Of a DNA stretch of 26,987 bases, positions 16,801 through 24,719 are shown piece by piece. Each line of letters starts with the position of its first letter. Position 1 is the first letter of the stretch. A program made the translations under genes and the position numbers. Where the stretch lies: NCBI GenBank assembly GCA_021801945.1, contig JAKABE010000006.1:1-26987 (forward strand). The letters are read 5' to 3'. The notes beneath the pieces were generated by a model that was not told where the DNA came from, did no database searches, and saw only the letters and a list, made by a program, of their open reading frames with translations. Source of the DNA: Acidobacteriota bacterium. Lineage in GTDB: Bacteria > Acidobacteriota > Terriglobia > Terriglobales > Acidobacteriaceae.

Positions 16801-17994
16801 ATGCCCACCACGACCCCAAAGGATTATTACGCGATCCTCGGCATAAAGAAGACGGCCACGGCGGAGGAGATTCGCAAGGCCTTCCGCAAAGCTGCGCGCA
16901 AATACCACCCGGACGTGAACCCAGGGGACAAGCGGGCCGAGGAAAAGTTCAAGGAGATCTCCGAGGCCAACGATGTACTCAGCGACGAGAAGAAGCGCAA
17001 GGTCTACGACCAGGTAGGCTTCTACTCCGATCAGATCGACCCGGCCACGGCCGAGGCCTACGCGCGTCAGCAGCAGGCGGGCAGGCGCGGGCCGGTGGAC
17101 TTCGGCGGCTTCGATTTTTCCGGTTTTTCGGGCGGCTTTCCCGGCCAGCAGACGGGAGCAGGACAGGGCTCATCGGCATGGGGCAGCTTTAAGGACATCT
17201 TTTCCGGCATCTTTACCGGGGCGCAGCAGCCACAGCATGCGCGCGGTCCGCAGCCGGGCGCCGATCTTGAATACCAGGCCACGGTGGACTTTTGGACGGC
17301 TATCCGCGGTGGTCAGGCGCGCCTCCAGGTCAACCGCCAAGAGACCTGCCCCACCTGCCACGGCCAGGCGCACACCGGCGCGTCGCTGCCCTGCCCGGAG
17401 TGCAACGGAACCGGCCAGGTAACGCAGATGGGCGGACGGATGAAGTTCAACATCACCTGCCCGCGCTGTAACGGCACGGGACGCACCTCGCACACCTGCC
17501 CGACCTGCCACGGCGAGGGCACAATCTCCCGGACGGAGACGGTCGACTTCCGCATCAAACCGGGCACACGCGACGGCCAGCGCATCCGCTTGCAAGGCAA
17601 GGGCAATGCCGGCGTCAATGGCGGCCCGGCCGGAGACCTGTTTTTGATCGTGCGCACCGGCACGCACCCGGTCTTCCACCGTGTGGGCGACGATATTCAC
17701 CTCAGCGTGCCGGTGACAGTGGCCGAGGCGGCGCTCGGCGCCAAGGTGGATGTGCCCACAATTGACGGCCGCGCGCAGTTGAAGATTCCGCCCGGCACGC
17801 AGAGCGGACAGAAGCTGCGCATGAGAGAGCGGGGCGTGGAGAGCGCGCAGCATGCCGGCCAGCGCGGCGACCAGATCGTGACGGTGGACGTGGTGGTGCC
17901 ACACCTGCAGGACGAACGCAGCCGCGAGATTATGCGCGAGTTGGGCAAACTGAACCCCGCCGATCCGCGCAAGGTGCTGTTTGACAAGCTGTGA
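16801..17994 (+). CDS. dnaJ: DnaJ-type co-chaperone
   Basis: Domains run in DnaJ order: a J domain (about residues 7-72) with HPD at 36-38, a Gly/Phe-rich region (about 95-130), a zinc-finger region (183-240), and the two C-terminal substrate-binding subdomains ([49 protein letters not shown]). Four cysteine repeats are present: [24 protein letters not shown] and CPTCHGEG; the first ends in Ala instead of Gly but keeps its cysteines. The protein stimulates DnaK ATPase and binds unfolded clients. At 397 residues it is full length. No dnaK or grpE is adjacent; instead an unknown gene and an hspR follow on the same strand, pointing to heat-shock control. GAGGGG lies about 15 nt before the ATG, a long spacing. 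Confidence 0.92.
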   Translation: MPTTTPKDYYAILGIKKTATAEEIRKAFRKAARKYHPDVNPGDKRAEEKFKEISEANDVLSDEKKRKVYDQVGFYSDQIDPATAEAYARQQQAGRRGPVDFGGFDFSGFSGGFPGQQTGAGQGSSAWGSFKDIFSGIFTGAQQPQHARGPQPGADLEYQATVDFWTAIRGGQARLQVNRQETCPTCHGQAHTGASLPCPECNGTGQVTQMGGRMKFNITCPRCNGTGRTSHTCPTCHGEGTISRTETVDFRIKPGTRDGQRIRLQGKGNAGVNGGPAGDLFLIVRTGTHPVFHRVGDDIHLSVPVTVAEAALGAKVDVPTIDGRAQLKIPPGTQSGQKLRMRERGVESAQHAGQRGDQIVTVDVVVPHLQDERSREIMRELGKLNPADPRKVLFDKL

Positions 17995-18094
17995 ATGGCA
18001 GGGAACAAGGGACCGAGAGAACAAGGGTACAAGAGAACCGGACAGGAAAGATCAAGGAAGCCCGATTCTCAACGAGACCGTGAGGCAGAGCCGC

Positions 18095-18580
18095 ATGAAG
18101 AGTGTAGAGGAGCAGAATCGGGACGCGGCCAATCAGCTTTTGGATACCGCGATGCGCTATGCGCGGCGGGTACTTCGGAACTACGGCGAAATCGGGCCGT
18201 TTGCCTTTTCGATGCAGGTGGACGGCAGCGTCTCCCGTGAGACGCTGGAGAACCCGCGCCTTCCTGCCGATCCGGCAAGCCTGTGGAAGTTCCTGCATGC
18301 GCATGTGAGTCAGCTAGCCCATCGAGGCGAAATAAAGGCAGCAGCAGTGGCGGCGAGCATCTCCCTGGCTCAGCCTTCGCAAGAGGGCTACTCAGACGCC
18401 ATCATGTTTCAGATTGAGATCCGCAGCGGGTATGCCAACAAGGTGACCGTGCCCTATCGAATATATGGCGGCCCGCTTTGGCCCATTCTTCCCCGGCGCG
18501 TCGCCCAAGGAAGCGTCACCGCGCAGGAGATGGCTCCCACAATCTTTACCACCTCCCCGCACCCGTCGAGTTTTCGGTAA
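18095..18580 (+). CDS. Conserved hypothetical protein between dnaJ and hspR
   Basis: I do not recognise a named family. The start at 18095 (MKSVEEQNRDAANQLL) has GAGG about 9 nt upstream; an earlier ATG at 17981 would overlap the dnaJ stop and add a polar low-complexity leader. The 161 residues form a helical N-terminus (EQNRDAANQLLDTAMRYARRVLRNYG) followed by an alternating strand pattern: FAFSMQVDGSV, GEIKAAAVAASISL, SDAIMFQIEIRSGYANKVTVPYRIY. Pieces of this type (a strand carrying SDAI...E...GYA then V.VPY) occur in small uncharacterised bacterial proteins. It has no signal peptide, membrane segment or cysteine. Its position, 100 nt after dnaJ and 30 nt before hspR on one strand, suggests co-transcription and a possible stress link, inferred from context only. 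Confidence 0.65.
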   Translation: MKSVEEQNRDAANQLLDTAMRYARRVLRNYGEIGPFAFSMQVDGSVSRETLENPRLPADPASLWKFLHAHVSQLAHRGEIKAAAVAASISLAQPSQEGYSDAIMFQIEIRSGYANKVTVPYRIYGGPLWPILPRRVAQGSVTAQEMAPTIFTTSPHPSSFR

Positions 18581-18610
18581 GATTGCACACAGAGCATTAC
18601 GCGAGTCGCT

Positions 18611-19000
18611 ATGGCCGCAAAACGTAAATCCAAAGGCGCGTACATGATCTCGGCGGTGGCCGAGATGTACGAGATTCATCCCCAGACCCTCCGTCTCTAT
18701 GAGCGTGAGGGGCTGCTCAAGCCGTCGCGCACCGAAGGCAACACGCGGCTCTACACGGACGAGGATCTGGAACGGCTGGAGTTCATCCTCAACCTGGCCC
18801 GCGACCTGGGCGTAAACATCGCGGGTATCGCCATCATCCTGCAGATGCGCGAGCGCATGGAGGAGATGAACCGGCAGATGCAAAGCTTTGTGGAGTATGT
18901 GCGCTCGGAGATGCTGACGCGCTTCCAGCAGGCCGCTCCGGGTTCGGGAGCTGCCATTGTGCCCATCCGCAAGCCGGTGGTAACCCCGAAGAAGCTGTAA
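18611..19000 (+). CDS. hspR: MerR-family heat-shock repressor, HspR type
   Basis: The 129-residue protein has the HspR arrangement: YMISAVAEMYEIHPQTLRLYEREGLLKPSRTEGNTRLYTDEDLERLEFI, a MerR winged helix at residues 11-60, then DLGVNIAGIAIILQMRERMEEMNRQMQSF, a dimerisation coiled coil. HspR represses dnaK/clpB-type operons with DnaK as co-repressor, at HAIR inverted repeats (CTTGAGT-N7-ACTCAAG). No HAIR element is visible upstream of dnaJ or of this gene. TAAGAT at 18579-18584 could be a -10 element giving its own short transcript. The C-terminal tail (PIRKPVVTPKKL) is basic. The link to the upstream dnaJ supports the assignment. Confidence 0.85.
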   Translation: MAAKRKSKGAYMISAVAEMYEIHPQTLRLYEREGLLKPSRTEGNTRLYTDEDLERLEFILNLARDLGVNIAGIAIILQMRERMEEMNRQMQSFVEYVRSEMLTRFQQAAPGSGAAIVPIRKPVVTPKKL

Positions 19001-19078
19001 CGCGCCGGCTCGCTCCCTCGACGCCGTGAGAGGAACGGTCCTCCACCTCACTTCCTGGAGTATCCAATTCACGCTTCC

Positions 19079-19810
19079 TTGTTTCTTGTCCTTGCGATTA
19101 TCTTCCTGGCCACGGTGGTGCGGTCGGCGTTCGGCTTTGGCGAGGCGCTGATCGCCGTGCCCCTCCTGGCGCTTTTCATCCCCCTGCAGGTGGCGACGCC
19201 ACTGGCGGTATTGCTGTCGATCACCGTCGCCGCGGTGATCGTGATTCAGGACTGGCGTCACATCCATCTGCGCAGCGCCGCAGGGCTCGTCGCCGCCACG
19301 GTTTTTGGGATTCCGGTTGGACTGCTGGTACTGACCAATCCGCATCGGGAACTGGCAAGGGCCGGGCTGGGCGTGCTGATCGTGCTGTTTGCGGTGTTCT
19401 CGCTGATGGCCCCGGAGCGGTTCCGAATTGAGCATGAGCACCGCTCCCTTCTGCTGCTGGTTGGATTCGCCGCCGGGATCCTGGGCGGAGCATACGGCAT
19501 GAATGGACCGGCACTGGTTGTCTATGGCTCGCTCCGAAGATGGTCGCCGCAGCATTTCCGCGCCACGCTGCAAGCCTATTTTCTGCCCGCAAGTATGATG
19601 GGGATGATCGGCTTCTGGAGCACAGGGTTGTGGACGCGAAACGTTACGTACGATTATCTGCTCTCAGTGCCGGTACTGCTGCCGGCGGTGCTTCTCGGAC
19701 GAACCATCAACCATCGCTTCTCCAGCACCTCGTTCCTTAGGTACGTTTACTGCGGGCTGATTCTGATTGGAGGAACGCTGTTCGTCGAAGCCATCACGCG
19801 CCACGCTTGA
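19079..19810 (+). CDS. TauE/SafE-family membrane transporter
   Basis: This 243-residue protein has about eight hydrophobic segments and the two half-repeat signatures of the family: RSAFGFGEALIAVPLLALF near residue 15 and GGAYGMNGPALVVYGSLRRWSPQHFRATLQAYF near residue 140. Members move sulfite, sulfonates or other organic anions across the inner membrane; the substrate is unknown here. No ATG fits the N-terminus. The TTG at 19079 is used as start because the family's conserved part begins a few residues later. A TGGAG at 19056-19060 is 18 nt upstream, so the exact start is uncertain, and the frame is open back to the hspR stop. The stop overlaps the next ATG (TGATG), implying translational coupling to hpnI. 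Confidence 0.8.
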   Translation: MFLVLAIIFLATVVRSAFGFGEALIAVPLLALFIPLQVATPLAVLLSITVAAVIVIQDWRHIHLRSAAGLVAATVFGIPVGLLVLTNPHRELARAGLGVLIVLFAVFSLMAPERFRIEHEHRSLLLLVGFAAGILGGAYGMNGPALVVYGSLRRWSPQHFRATLQAYFLPASMMGMIGFWSTGLWTRNVTYDYLLSVPVLLPAVLLGRTINHRFSSTSFLRYVYCGLILIGGTLFVEAITRHA

Positions 19811-21009
19811 TGACACAGTATGCTGTTACTTGCATGTCCTACGCCCTGCTCGGATTGGCCGTCTTCGGCCTCCTCACCTCAACGGTCTTTGCCGCCATGG
19901 CGCTGGCAGCCGTGCCCGGCTATCTGCGCGAGCGGCAGGTCATGGTTGGACGGACAGCGAATTTAGACTTCACGCCGCCTCTGAGCGTCCTCAAGCCGCT
20001 CGCAGGGGCCGAGCCGGGACTTGAAGCGTGGCTGGAGAGCTTTTTCCAGCAGGATTACCCCACCTACGAGATTCTCTTCTGCACGCAAGAGCCGAAGGAC
20101 GCCGGACTGGAGATCGCGCGGCGGGTCGCGGCGCGCCATCCGGAGATTCCGGTTAAGTTTCTTTCCACTGGCGGCAAACCGGATTACAGCAACGCAAAGA
20201 CCGCTTCGATGGAGCTCATGGAGACCGAAGCGGCGCACGAAATCCTGGTTATCAGCGACAGCGACGTGCGCGTAACACGCGACTACCTGCGCGCTGTGGC
20301 GCTGCCCTTTGCCGACCATAGCGTGGGCGCCATGTGCTGCCCCTATCGCGGCGTGGCAGCGGAGGGCGGATTGTGGGCGCGGCTGGAAGCCGTGGGCATG
20401 AGCGTGGAGATGACCGCCGGAGTGCTGACGGCGCGGCTTGTGGAAGGAATGCAGTTTGTGCTTGGCCCCACCATGGCCTTCCGCCGCGAGACGATCCGGC
20501 GCATGGGCGGCTTCAAGGTGACAGCCGACTACTGCGCTGACGATTTCGTGCTCGGCAACGAGACCTTCAAGCTGGGCCAGACGGTGGTGCTCAGCCACCA
20601 CGCCATCGATCACATGGTGTTGCACGCAAGCTTCGTGGGCTCCATCAAGCACCAAGTGCGGTGGATGAAATCGACGCGTTTTTCGCGACCCAAAGGGCAC
20701 TTCGGGACGGCGCTCACTTTCAGCCTGCCATTCGGGATGCTGGCGTGTGTCGCGGCGGCATGGATCGGGCATCCGGGTTGGGGGCTGGCGCTGTTTGCCT
20801 GGAGCGTGCTGACGCGCCTGGCGCTCGCGGTTGCGGTGGGCCGGCTGGTGGTGCGCGATAAAAGCTGGCTGGACTTGCTCGTGCTCTATCCGGTGCGCGA
20901 CCTGATGGGCTTCGGTTTCTGGCTGGCCAGCTATGCGGGCCGACGGATTCTGTGGCGAGGGCGCGTCTTCGAGCTGCTGCCCGGCGGAAGAATGCGCGCC
21001 GCGCAATGA
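19810..21009 (+). CDS. hpnI: Hopanoid/ceramide-type glycosyltransferase (HpnI-like, GT21)
   Basis: The 399-residue protein has an N-terminal membrane anchor, a GT-A domain and two or three C-terminal membrane segments. The GT21 residues are visible: SVLKPLAGAEPGLEAWLESFFQQDYPTYEI, the S-D-S-D motif at 149-152, A-D-D-F at 243-246 and the H-Q-V-R-W motif at 281-285 (QxxRW type). This is the pattern of ceramide glucosyltransferase and of HpnI, which transfers N-acetylglucosamine to bacteriohopanetetrol at the inner membrane before HpnK deacetylates it. HpnI is preferred because the host seems to be an acidobacterium, but no hpnK, hpnH or shc gene is in the window. The ATG overlaps the stop of the transporter gene by one base. 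Confidence 0.75.
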   Translation: MTQYAVTCMSYALLGLAVFGLLTSTVFAAMALAAVPGYLRERQVMVGRTANLDFTPPLSVLKPLAGAEPGLEAWLESFFQQDYPTYEILFCTQEPKDAGLEIARRVAARHPEIPVKFLSTGGKPDYSNAKTASMELMETEAAHEILVISDSDVRVTRDYLRAVALPFADHSVGAMCCPYRGVAAEGGLWARLEAVGMSVEMTAGVLTARLVEGMQFVLGPTMAFRRETIRRMGGFKVTADYCADDFVLGNETFKLGQTVVLSHHAIDHMVLHASFVGSIKHQVRWMKSTRFSRPKGHFGTALTFSLPFGMLACVAAAWIGHPGWGLALFAWSVLTRLALAVAVGRLVVRDKSWLDLLVLYPVRDLMGFGFWLASYAGRRILWRGRVFELLPGGRMRAAQ

Positions 21010-21144
21010 AATCTTCGACGTAGCCGCCGTATCCGTATCAGCAAAGATTCCTCTGAGAGATTCATGGGCGTGAGGCGTTGTCCAGGCGCGCCGGTCACGG
21101 CATAATGCGCAAGGTGCCTATCGCACATCTCGGAGACGCTTACG

Positions 21145-22470
21145 ATGACGAAAGCCCGGCTCGATGGTCTGCACCTCCTGGTGCTCGGCAGTATTTTCTT
21201 CGTCTCCGTCGGCGTCCTGATGGAACTCACGAATCCCCTCAGGATGAGCGACTTTGGAGAAATCTATTGGGGCTCACGCTGTGTGGCCAAACAGCACGAT
21301 CCTTACCGGATAGATGAAATGATGGCCGTCTATCGCGCGGATACGGGCAGCCTGCCCTCTGATTCCGGCATAGTCTCCCGTAAGCTTCGCAAGATCCTTT
21401 TCCTCAGCGACAACCTGCCCACGACCTTGTTCCTCGTCGCGCCCCTCGCGGCACTGCCGTGGAAGCTCGCAGTTCCGGTTTGGATGCTTCTAATCACCGC
21501 CTGTTTCATTCTCGCCTGTGTTCGCATCTGGAGCGTGGGCGCTGAGTTTTCTCCGCGCATCTCCGGCGGCCTCCTCTTTCTTCTCCTGGTTAACAGCGGA
21601 TTGCTTCTTTCCACCGGCAATGTGGCCGGACTCGTCGTCAGCCTCTCGGCTATCGCCGTCTGCTGCTTTCTCGATGACCAATATGGTCTGATCGGCATTC
21701 TCTGCCTGGCCATTGCACTGCTCATGAAGCCGCACGACGCCGGTCCGATTTGGCTCTATTTCCTGCTCGCCGGCGGGACTCAGCGCAAGCGGGCTCTCCA
21801 AACTCTCGTCCCCACCGCCGCCATCATTCTGCTGACAATCTTGTGGATCTCGCACGCGGCGCCTCATTGGCTGCCCGAACTTCAGTCGAATGTGGACCAG
21901 GAGTTGGCAAGCGGCGGCCTCAGCAACCCCGGCCCAACAACGCAGGGCGCCCGAGGCGTCGGCCAGATGATCAACTTGCAGGCGGCCCTGGGTCTAATCT
22001 GGCGCAGCGCTCGCCTCTACAATCTTGTTTCATACATCCTCTGCGGAGCGCTTCTCGTTTTATGGTGTGTCAAAACATTGCGGGGGGGCTGTTCGCCGCG
22101 GCTTGCCTGGCTGGCGCTGGCGGGCATCTCGGCTCTCACCATGTTGCCCTTGTATCACCGCACCTATGACGCTCGTCTTCTTGTGCTCGCCATCCCGGCT
22201 TGTGCCATGCTTTGGTCAGAGCGCGCTGCGCTGGGCCGCTGGGCGCTGGCGCTCACCATCGCGGCCATTGTGCTCACTGGTGATCTCTTCTGGATCAGCC
22301 TGTTTCAGATCACGCACTACTCGGGTGCCTCGGTGGCGATGGGAATGATTCCTGCACCCACGATCCTGCTCGGCTTTGCGGTCTTTTACGTTTGGATCTA
22401 TCTCCGCAGCCCGTCGAAGGCAGACCAACTACGCGCCAAGCTCATGCCCCAACTGAAAGCCGATGGCTGA
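21145..22470 (+). CDS. Multi-pass membrane protein, GT87 (DUF2029)-like glycosyltransferase
   Basis: The 441-residue protein has about ten membrane segments. After the first, it carries a periplasmic loop with MSDFGEIYWGSRCVAKQHDPYRIDEM; an early acidic residue followed by 'a...l..g.dPY' is typical of polyprenyl-phosphate-dependent GT-C enzymes of family GT87. LLLVNSGLLLSTGNVAGLVVSLSAIAV and LCLAIALLMKPHDAGPIWLYFLLAGG, with the KP pair at the cytoplasmic edge, also match DUF2029 members. Such enzymes move a sugar from a lipid carrier to a lipid or glycan outside the inner membrane; donor and acceptor are unknown. A weak CGGAGA ribosome site precedes the ATG. It follows hpnI by 135 nt and converges with the ArnT-like gene. 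Confidence 0.65.
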   Translation: MTKARLDGLHLLVLGSIFFVSVGVLMELTNPLRMSDFGEIYWGSRCVAKQHDPYRIDEMMAVYRADTGSLPSDSGIVSRKLRKILFLSDNLPTTLFLVAPLAALPWKLAVPVWMLLITACFILACVRIWSVGAEFSPRISGGLLFLLLVNSGLLLSTGNVAGLVVSLSAIAVCCFLDDQYGLIGILCLAIALLMKPHDAGPIWLYFLLAGGTQRKRALQTLVPTAAIILLTILWISHAAPHWLPELQSNVDQELASGGLSNPGPTTQGARGVGQMINLQAALGLIWRSARLYNLVSYILCGALLVLWCVKTLRGGCSPRLAWLALAGISALTMLPLYHRTYDARLLVLAIPACAMLWSERAALGRWALALTIAAIVLTGDLFWISLFQITHYSGASVAMGMIPAPTILLGFAVFYVWIYLRSPSKADQLRAKLMPQLKADG

Positions 22471-22492
22471 GAGCTGAAAGCCTGCGGTCCGG

Positions 22493-24493
22493 TTACTTGA
22501 GCGGCCGGTCGGTCCAGAGAGTTTTGTCGTAAAGACTCTGGACAAAGTAGAGGCGGCCCTTTAGCAGTTGCTCAACCTTGGCGCGGTTCTTAGCTTGCGC
22601 GAAGAGCCATTTGCGGTTGCCCGTGCCCCAGATCTTGGCAAGCTGTGCGTCGCTGAGGAAGATGTTGGGCGCGTCCGTGTAGCAGGACCCCCACAGCATG
22701 GTGGAACCCTCGCTGTGCTGGCCGCAGCGTTTCATCACAATCAACGCCGGCTTAGCGTGGAAGAACTTATAGGTGTAAAAGATAACCGATGAGGCGTCGG
22801 CTTGATTGCCGTAGATGATGAAGGTGTCGGACGGCGAGCCATCGGCCATGATGGTCTTGGCCATGGGCTCGGAGCTGAGCATGGGCGACAGGCGAGCGAA
22901 GGCAAGATGCGCGGCGATGAGAAAGACCATCAAACTCAGCCCAATGCTGAGCGTGGCGCCGAAGTGATGGCGGCGGCGGCGCAGCCACCAGCCCACAATG
23001 GAACCGAAAAAGAGCGCGATTGCGGCCAAAATCGAGGGAACGCGCAGATCGGCGAATGAGCGCCCGGTGAGATCAAACAGGTGCGACATGGACAGCGTGT
23101 AGTCGCCGACGCCGCGGTGCGCCAGCAGCGCGCCAATTTGCCCTCCGTGCTTCACATTCCTCGATATCCAAAGCGCCCAGCCAAGCGCCGCGGCGGCGAG
23201 CACGCTAAGCACGGCAAAACCGCTTTGCGCGAGGGTGAGCCAGCCCGAGGAAACCACCGGTTTGCCGCCCTCCGCGTCCGGCCAGATGTACTTCTCCTCA
23301 ACGCTGGCCATCACGCCGGCGATGAGCATCAGCATAGGCGGCCATGCTTCAAAGGTGTAGTACTCCTGGTTGGTTGAGAACGAGAAGAACAAGATCAGGA
23401 AGGCGGAGAACAGGAACAGGAGCCACGCCGTGCGCACGCGGAACTTGAGGCGGGTGACGTAGCTGGCTACGTCCTCGCGCGCGGCGTAGTCGAGATAGAA
23501 ATCCACGGTCTGGCCGGCGTCGCGGTGCAGATGCGCCAGCCAACTCCGCCGCGTCTTCCAGGCGACAACCAGAGCTGCTGGCAGAAACAAGCTCCAAGGG
23601 TAGAGCCATACCAAGTGTAACGACCAGTAAAGAACTCCGGGGAGCTTGTTGTAGTCGTACGGATAGCGCGTGCCGAGGAAGCGGTCCACATGCTCGTTAA
23701 TAAAGTAGAAGTACCAGAACCCGTGGACATTGCCCATCGTGGGGTGGTTGCCCACAGGATGTCCCTCGCCGGGATTGGCCAAGCCACACAGGATGTGCCA
23801 GGGCGCCGCGATGGCCAGATAAAGCAGCATTCCGGTCACCGGCTTCAAGGCACGCCACCTCCGCCACTGTCCGGTGAGCAGCAGGAACGGAATCAGCGCA
23901 CCGATGAAGAAGACGATCGCGATCAGCCCCTTGGCCAGCGTACCCATCGCCAGCGCGGCCCACATGACGTAAAAGAGTCCGTGGCGGTTGTTTTCAAGGC
24001 CGGTAATCAGACAGTAGAGAGCTAAAAGCAGAAAAAAGCTAAGAATCGCCTCGGGAATGACGAAACGGGTAAACAAAAACATCCCGAAGGCGGTGAGCAC
24101 AAACATGCCGGCATAGAATCCGGCGCGGTCACCCCATGCGCGGCGTGTCCACAGCCAAGCCAGCCAGGTTAGGCCCAGCATGGCCAAGGCGTTGGGCAGA
24201 TGGGTAGCGAAGGCATTTTCGCCAAAGATGAAATAGGCGCCTGCCGCCAGCCAGTAGGGCAGAGGCGGTTTTTCCAGATAGCGGACGCCGTCGAGCATGG
24301 GCGTGATCCAGTCGCCGCTCTCGACCATGGTTTGGGCACACTCAGCGTGGGCCGCGTCCACATCGTCGAGCAGCGGTGGCGTAAACAAAGAGGCAAAATA
24401 AACGGCGAGAAAGATTCCCGCGAACAACAGCCAGACGGTGCGCACCGAAGGCGCCCAACCCGGCCGCTCGACTCGATACGATATGTTGGTCAT
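22493..24493 (-). CDS. ArnT/PMT-family (GT39/GT83-like) membrane glycosyltransferase
   Basis: The 666-residue protein has about twelve membrane segments. The first periplasmic loop contains FTPPLLDDVDAAHAECAQTMVESGDWITPMLDGVRYLEKPPLPYWLAA, the signature of ArnT-like enzymes (catalytic-site acidic pair, then 'G.w..p.l.g..yleKPPL.YW'). Later, KGLIAIVFFIGALIPF and APWHILCGLANPGEGHPVGN...FYFINEHVDRFLG are also typical. The family transfers sugars from undecaprenyl phosphate to lipid A or other acceptors on the periplasmic side. Residues 560-666 form a soluble C-terminal domain (SDTFIIYGNQADASSVIFYTYKF). No arn operon accompanies it, so aminoarabinose transfer should not be assumed. No ribosome site is obvious. 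The start gives a short cytoplasmic leader before the first helix. Confidence 0.82.
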   Translation of the reverse strand: MTNISYRVERPGWAPSVRTVWLLFAGIFLAVYFASLFTPPLLDDVDAAHAECAQTMVESGDWITPMLDGVRYLEKPPLPYWLAAGAYFIFGENAFATHLPNALAMLGLTWLAWLWTRRAWGDRAGFYAGMFVLTAFGMFLFTRFVIPEAILSFFLLLALYCLITGLENNRHGLFYVMWAALAMGTLAKGLIAIVFFIGALIPFLLLTGQWRRWRALKPVTGMLLYLAIAAPWHILCGLANPGEGHPVGNHPTMGNVHGFWYFYFINEHVDRFLGTRYPYDYNKLPGVLYWSLHLVWLYPWSLFLPAALVVAWKTRRSWLAHLHRDAGQTVDFYLDYAAREDVASYVTRLKFRVRTAWLLFLFSAFLILFFSFSTNQEYYTFEAWPPMLMLIAGVMASVEEKYIWPDAEGGKPVVSSGWLTLAQSGFAVLSVLAAAALGWALWISRNVKHGGQIGALLAHRGVGDYTLSMSHLFDLTGRSFADLRVPSILAAIALFFGSIVGWWLRRRRHHFGATLSIGLSLMVFLIAAHLAFARLSPMLSSEPMAKTIMADGSPSDTFIIYGNQADASSVIFYTYKFFHAKPALIVMKRCGQHSEGSTMLWGSCYTDAPNIFLSDAQLAKIWGTGNRKWLFAQAKNRAKVEQLLKGRLYFVQSLYDKTLWTDRPLK

Positions 24494-24719
24494 TTCGATC
24501 TTGATTTCCGCGCTCGATTCAAGGATAACAGCCGGATTTCAATCTTAGTTGGAAAGGCGATTTCCCTATCACTCGGATCCGAGAAAGCCGGAAGGACCGA
24601 GATCAGCATGCAGAATTTCGGAGCGGTGCGGCTCGGAGCTTCGCGCTGCATCCTCCAGCCCTTGTCGTGTATCTTGGCTCGGGAGATCAATTATCCTTCA
24701 GAGAGCGCATTAACCTGCA

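Noticed and set aside
17981..18094. Upstream start for the unknown gene overlapping dnaJ
   Set aside because: The added 38 residues are polar and repetitive, whereas the ATG at 18095 has a GAGG site and a regular helical N-terminus.
19963..21006. Long open frame antisense to hpnI
   Set aside because: Very rich in His, Gln and Arg with no recognisable motif; a mirror of the real gene's codon bias.
24494..24719. Possible small gene between the ArnT-like gene and ppx
   Set aside because: Only short frames without ribosome sites or plausible composition; more likely a divergent promoter region.
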